NCBI GenBank assembly: GCA_965649825.1
Contig: OZ287703.1
Location: forward strand, 1-64,000
DNA length: 64,000 nucleotides
Direction of reading: 5' to 3'
DNA from: Penicillus capitatus
Taxonomy: Eukaryota; Chlorophyta
In this document: positions 34,661-46,043 of the stretch, piece after piece
Layout of the letters: each line of letters starts with the position of its first letter
How positions within the stretch are numbered: position 1 is the first letter of the stretch
Translations under genes and position numbers: made by a program
Notes under the pieces: model-generated
Databases searched by the model: none
The model's input: the letters and a program-made list of their open reading frames with translations, nothing else
What the model was told of the DNA's origin: nothing

Positions 34661-34909
34661 TGTCGTGATGATGAAGAGCTGAAGGATGATGGTCCAATAA
34701 ATGCCTCATCATCGTAAGAGGCACTGATGGCCAAACAGCTCATAATGGCCACGTCACATCAGAACCTACCCAGAACCTACCCAGAACCTACCCGGCACCT
34801 ATTCAGCACCTATGAAACCCAACACTATAAAAAGGGGATTATTGTTACATTGATTATCTTTGTAAGAAACTTTGTTGCGTCTACCACCGTCACGTACTTG
34901 CCCATGTCA
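34661..34909 (+). repeat. 3' LTR (249 bp) of the dead element
   Basis: Same sequence as 30415-30663 as far as I can read. A short purine-rich run (GCAGGGAAGCG) precedes it as a polypurine tract. Confidence 0.95.
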
Positions 34910-34913
34910 ATAG

Positions 34914-37900
34914 GACGTCGAGTCTTGTCAGCTGTGTTGAAGCTGCGAAGATCAACTGTCCGTTCTCCTTTGCAAGGAAAGGAAGAGTGGCAGTCAAGGA
35001 TTTTAGATTCCGAATCTCGGTGATGAGATTCGTATCCTGAACGTCTCCTGGTTCTCCTGTAATTCTCAACTCAGTCAGCCCCGTCAAGAACTTCAAGAAG
35101 ACCAGAAAATCGGAACAAGTAAAACGATTGGTCAGTCTAACGGACAATGACACTAATACTGCCAGGATTCTGAGCCTGGTTCAAGTTGGTTGAGGAGAAG
35201 AGGCCACTGTACAGATCTCCCGATGCCGAGATGTCTGAGGTTCCTCAACGAAGACATACAAGACCCAAGCAACGTTTCCACGAAGCCGCCGTCTTCGTCC
35301 GCTATCTTCTCCACCTCGAGCGAAACCGTGGAGTTTGGAAATGTGTCTGTGAACGCAGGTATGTTGTCATCCAAGGAGAGCTTGAGTTTCACGGGGAGCT
35401 GGTTACAAACTTCGCACCACATGCGACAGACGCGACGGCATTCGTGGAGTCCGCTGTCGACAAGGTGAACGAGAATCTTCGACAGGAAGTATCTCTGCGA
35501 CAGGAGGTCTGCTATTCCCTCGTCAGCGGACATCTCCGTGACGGACACGGTCAGCGGAACAAGAAACGAGATGACCCTTAGAGACGGCGAGAACTGAAAA
35601 GACCAATGCTGCACTACGGCAACCCGTCTGTCTGTGCGTTAGATTCGACTGCCGCGTTGTCGATGACATGACTTCGTTGCATCCGAAGGAGGATTTCTCA
35701 GTCGTGTCTCCTTTTCTGCGAGTCGAGTGACGAACACAAGCGAAATGCATGTGCTGCGCAAACAAACCCAAAGCTTGTGTCTGATTCAAGTGACAACGGT
35801 GTATCCAGAGCTTCAGACATGCGTCGTTCACGGGATGATCATGGAAACTGGACGGAGATGGTGTCTTCAGCCATCGTCTTGATAAGAGCTTCAGCATACC
35901 GGCCAGACGTGAGTGGACAATGAAATGACAGCGGCCGGCTCGAGAGAGAACTGAGTCTCGGAGTGGCGAAGGGCGAGAACTGAAGCTGGACTCCCGGAGC
36001 GCGACTGCTGATAGAACTCGGCCGTTGAAGACTTTTCGCGGTCCGCGATTGGCCGAGGGATGATTCTGAAACCTCCTCTCTGAGATTAAACCGAGTTCGT
36101 CTTGTCTCTCTACCAACACAATTCGACATTTTGCCGCTTGTCGAACCCATCTTATTCGAGAAGAGGGAACGAATTGTCGAGTCTGCTTCACGCTGGTCGA
36201 CCGGTGGCAAACGTGTCACGCTTGCTACGCGTGGCCGCGGTTGCAGTACATGAACCTCCTACCAGCGCACGATCGGTTTGACCGAATCGTCTGGCGACGA
36301 CGCGTATTGGCTGCTCCACGCGGCCACTTGAGGACCTCGACGTTGGCTGTCTGGACATCCAGTATCAGTCTAGACTAGTTGAGTGGCGCGACCGGCATTG
36401 TGTAAAAACTGGAACTTGATGAAGCGTTCGACCTTTTCCCTGGTTCTGGCTCTGAAGGAACGGCAAAGACGTTGCCGAATCGGAAAGAGATCACAGCAGG
36501 GTGGCGGCTGGTACGAGTATCGTGTTGGATGCGTCTGCAATGTATGGATCGACGCGGCGACGCTTGACAATTGCAGTGCTGCGAACAAAAGATGATAGAT
36601 ACCCTTTAACCCAAAACAATGGACTTGAAAAATAAAGCCACGAAGAACTGAAACAATGATAATTAAGCAAGCATGCCCCTATGTCTGTCCCATGGACCAA
36701 TCTGTCATCAAGATTATGCGTGTCTCGAAGAAGAAGTGTATCGATGGTTACGATACGCGTCGTTTGGTGTTTCGGAACGGGAGGTTTCGGCAGTTCGATG
36801 CGAGAACGAATGACGAGGATAAGGAGCAAAGGTAGACAGAGTTGCGTAGCGAGCTCCGTGACGTGACATTCGCCTACTGTGACGTGACGTCGACGCGGAT
36901 ATCAGTTTGTTTCTCCCGTTTACTGACCACCTGGCACATCTTCTCACTCTTTATAAAAGGGAGGTATCACACGGCGATGAATGCAGTGTTATGATCGTGC
37001 TCTTCGCAACTGCAAGCTAGTTTTGCGTTTGGTTCCTTCCTGGGAAGCCCTTTCCTAGTTATCACCCTGCTGTCTTAAGGACAGAACTTGCCGAGCCTGA
37101 TTGCCTTTGCCAAGTTGCACTCCTCCAGGCCTTCGTCATCTCATCTATTCTTTTATTTGTGGAGTTTTGAGCGGATGCGAGTTTCTGCTCATCGCATCAA
37201 TGCCGAGAATTTTAACGATGGCAGGCATTTGGCGCTGTGTTGTTTTGAAATGGCCCAGAATCTGGTGCATGGAAAACAGAGCAGTCAGTTTTGTGAGCAG
37301 AAACACTCTTCCCTTTGCAACATCGTTTAGTCTGTGTAAGGGACTCTTTATATCTCTTGTCTGATCTGCGCTCGACGGACAGAGGACATCGGAAGCTCTC
37401 ATCACCGTAATGCGTTGCCTCGCTTACTGAGTGAGAAATTGACTGACCTCCAGTGTCTTGTGTTCTTCAGGAAGTCAAGAATGCTTATCAGATGAACCGG
37501 GTTGACTTCAGAACTTGAATCGTGCGAACATGGACCTCTTATCATCATTGCAGTCTATCAGGGAGAGAACCCTAACACAGCACAGCACAGCAGAGGATGC
37601 AGATGACAGGTGGCTGGCAGGCGAAGACGCATCGTGTGGCACAGACATGTCTTACGATGCAGTTACGTAATGGCCTTTTGCAGTCGGTGGGTCCATCTTG
37701 GTACGATGCGCATGCATAAAAGGCCAGTCGCACCGTCCATTCGTCCATTTCACGTTTCGACTGCAGCCAGCACTGCACTCTTCTACCGTCTGTCAGCGCG
37801 CCGCACTCGGAAGATGAAAAAACTCGATCTTCTCTTCGTTTCGTTGTGTCTGTTGATCTACGGACCGCATCTGTCGGTCGGTAGTCACGGTCGGCTAAAC

Positions 37901-38500
37901 ATGGATTTCTTCGCAGCTGACTCTTTGTCGTGCTTTGCCAGAGAGTGGTCGTCCAGAGGCCATGTCCACCGCGTTCGTCGAGCGCGAAATCACGGTGAGC
38001 TTCGCTCGTCATGCCGAATGCGGCGACGCGCTGTGACTGCCTCGTGCCCTAGAAGACGGAAGACTCGCTGCATGGTGGACGCTCCACTGTGCCCAGTGCG
38101 GCAGAACTGTCTCGTTCCGCCGAGAACGGCGGATTCGCTGCCTCGCGCGACTCTGCAAAAACGAATACTGCGGTACGGCTGTTGTACCACGAACGCTGTT
38201 GTGACACTTGTGTCCCATGACAGTGTCTTACTGATGACAAGGAAAACGTCGAGAATCCCTCAGTCAACCAATTGACACCACTTCACGAGGCAGCGCGCGA
38301 CGGACGAACTGAGGAGGTCAAGGTCAGCACTAGACGGACACGTTCTGCTGTTACCCAACCAGTATTGTCTGCGTACGCAGGATCTCGTGTCGGCCGTGGC
38401 GAATGTCGACGCCGTAAGCGACGAGCACGAATACACACCGCTTCACTATGCAGCCGAACGCGGACATCCGGAGATCGTTCAGGTGAGTATTGAACGCGTT
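34914..38500 (+). repeat. Arm 1 of a large inverted duplication
   Basis: This block (FBL5 5' half, head-to-head spacer, ANK4 5' exons) is an inverted copy of about 57000-60480. Conservation is high even in non-coding parts; for example, a 221-codon frame at 37610-38275 matches 57153-57818 with few changes. The arms are about 3.5 kb and lie about 18.5 kb apart. Confidence 0.85.
35534..37813. other. Head-to-head spacer between FBL5 and ANK4
   Basis: This is a divergent promoter region shared with 57615-59846. A TATA-like CTTTATAAAAGGGAGG near 36950 is not kept in the other copy. Several small frames are preserved between the copies, but the duplication is too recent to tell coding from neutral sequence. 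Confidence 0.55.
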
Positions 38501-40716
38501 TTTGCGCCCATTAGACAGCTCGCCTTTAGGTTCTTCTGGCAGCCGGGGCGAATATCCACGCTGTAGATGTGGATGGAAATACACCGGTTAACATTGCCGC
38601 CAAAGAGGGACACAGAGATGTCGTCCAAGTTAGTATTTGACGCGTTTTCTGCGTCTGTTAGATCCGTCGCGTTCAGGATCTCCTGGATGCCGGGGCGAGT
38701 GTGTCGTTCCCACGCCGTGCTCTGAGAACACCGCTTCACTGTGCAGCGTACGGTAACCATCCAGAGATTATCCAGGTGAGCACCGAACACCTTTTCTGCA
38801 ACTGTTAGATCCATCGCGTTCAGGATCTCCTGGATGCCGGGGCGCACATCGACTCCAAAGAGAGGGGGACTGGAAACACACCGCTTCATTATGCCGCCAA
38901 AGAGGGACACACAGAGGCCGTCCAGGTGGGCACCGAACGCCATTACGCGTTCACTAGCTCCATCGCATCTAGGCTCTAGTGTCGGCCGGCGCGGCTGTCA
39001 ATATTGCTAACAGGGAAGAAGACACACCGCTTCTCATTGCCGCCGAAGAGGGAAACGCAGAGGTCGTTCAGGTGAGCATCGGAAGCGTTCTCTGCGTCCA
39101 CTAGACGGCTCGCTTCTAGACTCTTCTGACAGCCGGGGCGAAAATCGACGCAATAAGCAGATGGGGAGATACACCGCTTCACATTGCAGCCCATTTCGGG
39201 CGTCTGGATGTTGTCCAGGCGAGCACCGGTTGCCATCACCCGTTCACTAGCTCCATCGTGTTCAGGCTCTCGTGTTGGCCGGGGCGACTGTCGACGCCTT
39301 AGGCTACGACGGAGATACACCGCTTCACATTGCAGCCCATTTCGGGCGTCTGGATGTTGTCCAGGCGAGCACCGGTTGCCATCACCCGTTCACTAGCTCC
39401 ATCGTGTTCAGGCTCTCGTGTTGGCCGGGGCGACTGTCGACGCCTTAGGCGACGACGGAGAAACACCGCTTCACTATGCCGCCGAAGAGAGACACAGAGA
39501 TGTCGTCCAGGTTAGCATTGGTCGCGTTTTTGTGTCTGCTGGATACAACGCCTCTAGGCTCTCGTGTCGGCCGGGGCGAACGTCAACGCCTTAAGCGAAT
39601 GGAACGGTACACCGCTTCACCGTGCAGCGTTTGGTGGCGATCCACAGATTGTCCAGGTAAGCATTGGACGCGTTTTTGCGTCTGTTAGATCCATCGCGTT
39701 CAGGATCTCTTGGATGCCGGGGCGTATTTTAACGCCACCGACGCAGGGAATGGAACACCGCTTCACATTGCAGCGTTTGGCGGCCACACAGAGGCCATCC
39801 AGGTGAGCACGAAACGCTATTGGTGTCCACCAGCTCCATTGCGTCTAGGTTCTCTTGTCGGCCGGTGCGGATGTCAACGCCGCGGACAGGATGGGGGATA
39901 TACCGCTTCACCGGGCCGCCGACGGTGGAGACACAGAGGCCGTCCAGGTTAGCATTGGACGCGTTTTTGCGTCTCTTGGATACATCGCGTCTAGGTTCTC
40001 TTGTCTGCCGGTGCGTATGTCAACGCCGTAGGCTATGAAGAATACACACCGCTTCACTATGCCGCCAACAGGGGACATGCAGAGGTTGTCCAAGTAAGCA
40101 CCGAACGCCATAGTGCATTCATTAGCTCCATCGTGTCTAGGCTCTTCTGACGGCCGGGGCGACTGTCGACGCTCTAAGCGAGGACAGATGGACACCGCTT
40201 CACCGAGCAGCCTGTTTCGGAAATCAGGAGACCGTTCAGGCGAGCACTGGACGCGTTTTCTGCGTTCACTAGATGATCCATTGTATCTAGGCTCTTCTGG
40301 GAGCCGGGGCGAACATCAACGCTGTAAGCGACGGGGGATGGACACCGCTTCACCGAGCAGCCGATTTCGAAAATCCGGAGACCGCTGCGGTGAGCATTGG
40401 ACGCGTTTTCTGCGTTCATTAGACCGATCGCGTCTAGGCTCTTCTAGCAGCCGGGGCGAATGTCGACACTGTAAACGACGATGGATATACACCGCTTCAT
40501 ATAGCATCGTCTATCGGAAACCTGAAAATCGCGACAGTGAGTCGTCAAAGTTCATTTACCGCCTAAATCTCTTTCTAGGATCTCGTCAACACTGGGGCAT
40601 CAAAGTCGATTGCTGACAAAAATGGAGATTTGCCTGTCGACCTCGTCTGCGTGTCTACGTACAACGAGTGTTCTGAATGTACTCGATCCTTCCTCACGGA
40701 ACTGCTGCAGCGCTGA
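37814..40716 (+). CDS. ANK4: ankyrin-repeat protein with about 16 single-repeat exons
   Basis: This is the longest complete array. ATG 37814 opens a hydrophobic leader ([17 protein letters not shown]). The leader must be spliced to reach the ankyrin frame, and exon borders between 37880 and 38223 are uncertain. The first repeat exon is 38224-38322 ('[16 protein letters not shown]'), followed by 38381-38482, 38530-38628, 38677-38775, 38824-38925 and so on, each 99 or 102 nt and phase 0. Repeat starts alternate between ALV/VLL and DLLDAGA. Introns of about 45-58 nt are themselves similar to each other; at least three use a GC donor (GCGAGC). The last exon ends 'SFLTELLQR', with TGA at 40714-40716. 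No frame break was found in the repeats. It is likely a binding scaffold, and possibly secreted if the leader is used. Confidence 0.82.
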
Positions 40717-40951
40717 CGCGCCTTGGATCCAACCATTACTCAGATTTACAGTATCGTCTTTTTTTTTGAAAAGTCTCGTACAACGACACTCTGCATGGTA
40801 CACTGCTTATCTGTCTGGGCGGAGTTGAAAAGTGTTAATGAAACGCCGCCATTCTGTTGGACGTTGTCATATGCATAAACATTATTGAATCTGTTTTTTG
40901 TGCCAGTGGTAACAAACACAGTGGGTTAAGCAACATTTACATTTTTCGACA

Positions 40952-41023
40952 GATCCTCCTTGTGTGAGGAGTCTCGGTGCATCTGCACCTAAGGGAACGC
41001 ACTGTGCCATTCACTAGCGTTCC
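40952..41023 (+). ncRNA. Conserved structured ANK 3' element (copy 4)
   Basis: It lies about 235 nt after the ANK4 stop. Arms GGAACGC (40994-41000) and GCGTTCC (41017-41023) and the GGTGC-ATCT-GCACC stem are intact. Confidence 0.6.
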
Positions 41024-41687
41024 TCTTTCGTTTATAAGTCTTAAAGAGGTGGCAGATTCGAGAAGGAAGTTCAGTTTTTCGAGTTGTGAGAATCTAAACG
41101 GAATTTACATCGACGAAGGGGGTTACCGAATTTCCGGAGCGGCGCGTAACACGGTTTCTCTTTCTGTGTGTTCTTCTCAGACCGCCTCATTCGACGCACC
41201 GTGGATCGACATGAGAGAAGTACCTCCTCCTCAACCAGTTCTCTGTACAAGCAGTCCTTCGTTCGACAAAAGCTACATGCAGTAGAAACCGAATGACTTT
41301 TAAGATTCTGGAGAACGACGCTCCCGTGCGAGAGAAAAAGAGTCGTCTATCGAAAAGACAACCATAAGGCATATTGCCGTTGACTGATAATAACACGGGC
41401 ACTTCGTCTACACGAATAACGAATAACGTGCGAGCCGTCAGACAAGAGGCTTTTCGCTACGTGTATCACAATTGATCTTGTTTTTCGACTCGTCGCAGCT
41501 AACTCGCTTATCCACGGCGGGGTGTGAACGTTTCACCGTACCCTGAGTTAAATTGCTGACGCTACAGAATCTAAACCCTTCGTTTTGGCGGCACTGTGCG
41601 AAATGAACGAAGCACACGTGAAAAGGAGACGGGAAAAGAGACAGACATCTTGCGAATTTGTCGCTCTCTTGCCAAATGGACAAAGAA

Positions 41688-41706
41688 CTCCGTGCAAGTC
41701 ACGGAG
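41688..41706. promoter_or_regulatory. Palindrome CTCCGTG-N5-CACGGAG (second copy)
   Basis: Inverted copy of 10973-10991, about 330 bases before the FBL6 start. Confidence 0.35.
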
Positions 41707-42031
41707 CATAGCATAAGGTACGGATAGCGAACCTGCCAGCGGTATCGTATCCATGTGCGCGATTCGTCGCCAGAGGAAAAACGCATAAAGCGCATCTCGG
41801 TCTCGACAGCAATGCGCTTCAAAGGACGCGGGTGTTCTCGGAAAGAAGATGGACAGAAAACAAGGCGGCGATATCACTCAGGTGTCGAGTCACGTCAAGT
41901 GCGAACTTCCAAGAGGGGCCGCGTAGAGCAGGAGTTTGAATTCGCAGCTACGGATTGAATCCACAGCGATTTTTCAACAGTCCGTCGCGTTTCCGTTTCG
42001 GATTCGTCTGTTAAACCCTATCGAATCACCG

Positions 42032-43882
42032 ATGGGGTGGTTACATTCAAAACGGATTTCCCAACGCGCAGACAGCAGACGCCTACCGCAGTCTGAAGAG
42101 TCCGCCAGCTCGGAAGATGCGCAGAACAGCGTCGAAAGTCCAACCATGACAGGAACGGACACGACAAGGACACTCGGGGTTCTCCTGGATGAGTACGAGG
42201 ATGTGCTGCTCAAGACTCTAGAATGCGTTATGGAAGACGGCCTTCACGAGTGCCGCCTCGTTTGTCGCCGCTGGCGGGACGCTTGTCGTCGACTGCCCGT
42301 CACCATTCAACCAGGTATCGCTTTCGACGCATCCAAAGTGGTGAAGGCGGCGGCGGAGCGATTCCCAAACGCAACAGCTCTGCGTCTCGGAGAATGGCGA
42401 CGCCGAAAAGATCCATTGGATGAGGATTCGATGCGTTCGCTGCAACGACTTGAGAATCTGCGCACATTGCAGATGCGCTTCATGGGAGAGCGTCCGGCGG
42501 CGGAGACGCTGCTTTCCACTCTGTTGTCGATGCGGCTTCTCCGATCCCTTTCGTTCAGTTTCAAACGCAAAAGCGACTCCTCTGCATGCATCGCCATCCT
42601 GCAATACCTGACGCAGCTCACTTCGCTGCATCTCCGAGCACCTACTATCATACGAACGCATCTGGAGCCGATTACTGAGCTCCAGGGACTGCTGAACTTG
42701 ACCGGCGATTTTCATCTGTTGGTCACTTTTGGCGATCGCCTCATCTTCCCTTCACTGACCCGACTCACGGCGCTCACAGTCTACTGGATCTGCACGCGTC
42801 AGAATAGAGAAAAAAGAACACAGTTGCGAGTGATGATCCACTCTGATGCCAGTTCTTGTGGGATCTCGTGTGTTGTGTAGACGTTCTTGCCTTACGCTGC
42901 TCAATTGAAAACATTGGACTTCCGAAAGCAAGCGTGCGATCCTCCGTTTCAAGACTGGCCCTTGCTGAGAGCGTTTTCGAGACTGAAGACGCTTAAACTA
43001 CGGCATTTAAATTTGGAAGTTGACGATTTCTACACAACCCTCTCGGACATGACTAGACTGACCAAACTGGAAATCGCCTTTCGAAACGCCGCCGCCCGGC
43101 CCATTATGGTTTCCGTGCTCTCCCTCACCCAGCTCAACTCACTTCTCCTCGATCGTGTTTGGGGTGAGGACGTCACATCAGAAATGATAGAAGCCATCAC
43201 AGGCATGGTGCAGTTGACGCGTTTCGCGTTGACACCGTCCATGGTCGGAGATTCCTTGAGCTGCCTGACGAAGCTGGTCGATCTCAAGATCGTTGGCTAC
43301 GGTAACTTTACGACGGACCTGTCGGACACTCTTTCCTCCTTGCGTCATCTGACGTCCCTTCACGTCTACAAGTCGGGCCAGAAGTGCATGCTGGCGTCCT
43401 CCGCACTGCAGCAACTGACAGAACTCAGGGTTTTGAATCTGTGGGAGATAGACACGGAATCAGATCTTCTCCAAGTACTGACAACGTTGCCGTGCTTAAC
43501 GGAACTGAGCGTCATCTCTTCTTATAACTGCGATCCTGGAGATTGTTTCTTTGCCCAGCTCTTACCGTTCTCCAATCTGACGGTGCTGGGAGTTTCGCGC
43601 CGTTGGGGGATGTCAAAGACACGGATTGAATCGCTCGGGAGATGTATGCCGAGGATCCAGAAGATCCAATTCCTCTCACACGATGGCGCGTACAAGAAAA
43701 ATTACAAAGAAGAAGTGGCGTTAATGGAGAACTCCATGAACTGGTCGGATCTGGCAGATGCGTTTCCATGCCTTCGCCGTATCCGTCTCGTTTTCGTCCG
43801 CAACTGTCTGCGTCCATATCGTGAGTATTTAATGTTCTCAGAAATCGACCTCTTCTGCAAAGAACTGCAAAACGATGATTGA
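42032..43882 (+). CDS. FBL6: F-box-like/LRR protein with a myristoylation-type N-terminus
   Basis: ATG 42032 gives MGWLHSKR, again M-G-x3-S-K, though without the Cys3 of FBL4. Exon 1 (42032-42829, 266 codons) has 'VLLKTLECVMEDGLHECR' followed by 'LVCRRWRDACRRLP'. The intron 42830-42880 (51 nt, GTGATG...GTGTAG) is phase 0. Exon 2 (42881-43882) starts 'TFLPYAAQLKTLDF' and encodes about ten LRR-like units to 'FCKELQNDD'; the protein has 599 residues. The frame is intact. It follows ANK4 on the same strand. It is probably a substrate-recognition subunit, tethered to membrane if acylated; this is inferred. Confidence 0.87.
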
Positions 43883-44719
43883 ACTATCCGCTATTGTGGA
43901 TTCCTATACATACATATCATGTTCATTATTTTGTCATCTGTCTCTGAAAAGACTTCAATAAATCGAATATGCATGAAAGAAAGCAAAGGCGCATACCCTG
44001 TCGAGGCAACACCCTCTCATCTGCCACCTATTGCACTGTTCAGTCGTTTCGACAGAGTCATCGGCAAAGTGTCGTGTGGCTGCCCGTTCGACAACAGACT
44101 CCTCCTTTCTCGCAGAAGAGCGTTCGTTGTTATCTGAATTTAAGAAATCATTTGGTCACTACTGCGTTTGAGCCTTGTTGATTGTGAGAGGAGTAAACAG
44201 AGGGCGAGGAAGCATTTTTCGCGTGTCGATATATTGCGCGTCGAACGCGTCATTGCGGGAAGAGCAGGCAGAGAGAGAAGTCGCGATGCGCGACGCTCGG
44301 TGAGATTCGACAACCCCCTTCATCCATTTCTAGTCCGTCCATATGCAAAGAACCCGAAAGACTGCGTTTTCCGAAAACTGCCCTTCGTAAATGATTGAAA
44401 AGGAACACTGGTGAATAGCACAGTGTGTTCCCTTAGGCGCAGATGCACGGAGTCTCCCCGTACAATAAGGATGTGTTGAAAATGCTCATGACGTTTAAGC
44501 CAGCGTGTTACTGTTAATACAAAAGACAGAATAAAAAGGTTTTTAGAATCCGACACACTTAGAGCAGAAGGGCGGGATGTAGTGCATCAACACTTTTAAA
44601 TTCTCCGCCCGGATAAAACTTTCGACAACGTAACATGCAGACTGTGAAAAAAAACCTCGTCAAAAATCCGAGGTATATTACTGCAGATTTAGGCAATGGC
44701 GACATAGAAGGTGTGTCAG
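43883..44719. other. Spacer between FBL6 and the ANK5 remnant
   Basis: Convergent spacer with the variant ANK 3' element (44402-44473). No FBL 3' element was recognised behind FBL6, and no gene is supported. Confidence 0.5.
44402..44473 (-). ncRNA. Conserved structured ANK 3' element (variant copy 5, compensatory change)
   Basis: Here the arms are GGAACAC (44402-44408) and GTGTTCC (44425-44431) instead of GGAACGC and GCGTTCC. Both partners of one pair changed together, so the stem is kept. The smaller GGTGC stem is weakened to a G-U-containing one, and the CTCC/GGAG stem is partly lost. Confidence 0.6.
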
Positions 44720-45180
44720 TCAAGGAGTCAACAGCTCAAGGAGGAAGGATCGAGTAGCATCGGAACAATTGGCATCCGGATAACTACAAACCACGTCGAC
44801 AGGGAATTCTCCTTCGTCGTTGACAAACGACTTTGATGCCCCAGCGTCGACGAGATTCTGAAAAGAGATCTAGGCTGTAGATAGAAGCTATTGACTCACT
44901 GATGCGACTAGTGAACGTCCGCGAGACAATGCTACGTGAAGCGGTGTACTTCCGTCAGTGGCAGCAGCTTCGACATTCTCCCCGGCCACCAAGAGAGCCT
45001 GCAACACCGCAAAAAGTCCAGCCAGATGCGGTACCGGACGATGCGCCTGCAGTAATAACGGTTGCGCAGGGTGCTGTGGCGTTGGCAAGAAATGTAGCTC
45101 ATCTTCTCAGCTTCGTGTGTGTTCAAAGATAGGGTTGGCGTTATCGACCGCGTTGGTGCTTGTGCTCTTGAACATCGCAA
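44720..45180 (-). pseudogene. ANK5: 3' remnant of an ankyrin gene
   Basis: The last exon ('NLVDAGASKSFVNDEGEFPV' to 'LLELLTP', stop 44722-44720) and one repeat exon ('ALLVAGENVEAAATDGSTPL') remain, joined by an intron of about 45 nt. Upstream the array stops within a few hundred bases, replaced by retroelement sequence (45250-46690). ANK 5' flank reappears at 46830-47240 in the right orientation. The middle and 5' exons have therefore been lost. Confidence 0.7.
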
Positions 45181-45249
45181 GCTGGCTGTTATTGCATCTG
45201 CTGGATGGGGCAGTCTGTAGTGGCCTCGGCAGGTGGCTCAATCAGCTGG

Positions 45250-46017
45250 TGTCAGTGGACAGCTGTCCACCTTCGTGCAGCTGTCCAAAGAATTACATAA
45301 ATTCTAACATTTAATGTACAAACAGTCTTTGTAAGCTTTACGCCTTCGTCGTTAACTCGTCCGTTCAAACACGACATGGTTTCGGAGCGACAAAGATTCC
45401 GGCGATAGAATCCCGTCATCGAAGAATGAAGACTTTCCAAGACACGTCCGTGGTGACAGCGTTCTACCTACCACCTGCAGTCTGTAGTTCGTTCCATCGT
45501 CCGAGTTGCTGCGTTTCAGTTCCATTGTCCGAGTTGCTGCGTTTCAGTTCCATCGTCCGAGTTGCTGCGTTTCAGTTTCACGCTGCGATAAGCGTACTGT
45601 TGCGCATTGTTGTGTTTACGTTCGTTGTTACTTTGTCTGTGTTTACGTTTTCTATCTGGGTCATCACGGACGTGTTGTCGCTGTGAAGTACGGTTCAAAT
45701 TTCCAGAGTCGGCGTTGAAGTCTCAGAGACATAAGAGCTACAAAGCTGCGGTGAATGGGCCGCAGAGGGAGAAGCCACGTGACGATGGCCCTGGCTCGAC
45801 TCCTGGCCAGCCTGATGACATCCCGACTGTCATGAAATGTGTTCCGTTCGCATCATTCGGAGTCTGCACAACGGAAAGGGGGTGGGCACATGTCAGTGGA
45901 AAGCTGTCCACCTTCGTGCAGCTGTCCAAAGAATTACATAGATTCTAACATTTAATGTACAAACAGTCTTTGTAAGCTTTACGCCTTCGTCGTTAACTCG
46001 TCCGTTCAAACACGACA
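45250..46017 (+). mobile_element. TRIM-like non-autonomous LTR element (768 bp)
   Basis: The 127-bp LTRs at 45250-45376 and 45891-46017 share TG...CA ends and differ at only a few bases. The flanking 4-bp TSD is CTGG (45246-45249 and 46018-46021). The PBS TGGTTTCGGAGC is at 45377-45388, and a polypurine tract (GGAAAGGGGGTGGGCA) precedes the right LTR. The roughly 510-bp interior has no coding capacity. The shared PBS and 4-bp TSD suggest mobilisation by elements like those at 30415 and 61005. Confidence 0.85.
45492..45580 (+). repeat. Three tandem copies of an approximately 29-bp unit inside the TRIM
   Basis: GTTCCATCGTCCGAGTTGCT and the following CGTTTCA recur three times in a row with one substitution. 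They lie in the TRIM interior and have no known role. Confidence 0.75.
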
Positions 46018-46043
46018 CTGGTTGTCGTTCGCCTTTATCGTCG

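Larger units (their letters stand above)
30415..34909 (+). mobile_element. Coding-dead LTR retrotransposon with identical LTRs
   Basis: The 4495-bp element has 249-bp LTRs that appear identical, TG...CA ends and a 4-bp TSD. Internal remnants run in order: Gag-like (30692-31380), protease (31447 on, 'LVDFGAESSIV'), reverse transcriptase (about 32500-33030, with YADD near 32850), and an integrase fragment (33870-34100). These lie in several frames with stop codons, for example TAG near 32655. Because the LTRs are identical, the insertion is recent, so the element probably moved in its broken state using proteins from another copy. Confidence 0.9.
29404..35533 (-). pseudogene. FBL5: F-box-like/LRR pseudogene split by an LTR element
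   Basis: The 5' part (35533-34914) begins MSADEG and has 'FLSKILVHLVDSGLHECRR'. Compared with its near-identical partner FBL8, one C is missing near 35160 (CCTGGCAG versus CCTGGCCAG), which shifts the frame soon after 'LEPGSESW'. The element at 30415-34909 then interrupts exon 1 (TSD ATAG; CTAT on the gene strand). The rest of exon 1, the intron and exon 2 ('IMRPYASTLHHLTV') follow to 29404, with another frame break near 29735 in a T-rich run. There are at least three lesions, so it is non-functional. Confidence 0.85.
40717..42031. other. Spacer between the ANK4 stop and the FBL6 start (copy 2 of 2)
   Basis: Inverted homologue of 10604-11973 over about 41000-41880. It contains the ANK 3' element (40952-41023) and the palindrome (41688-41706). 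No gene was supported. Confidence 0.65.

Noticed and set aside
36650-37100. Possible solo LTR around the TATA-like run near 36950
   Set aside because: The duplicate spacer shows substituted sequence rather than an empty site with a TSD, and no TG...CA ends with matching flanks were found.
37610-38275. 221-codon frame conserved at 57153-57818
   Set aside because: It runs through the predicted ANK leader, introns and small exons in one frame. Conservation is explained by the recent inverted duplication; only the leader portion is considered for ANK4 and ANK6.
44320-44556. 78-codon minus-strand frame over the ANK 3' element
   Set aside because: The conservation there follows stem pairing rather than codons.
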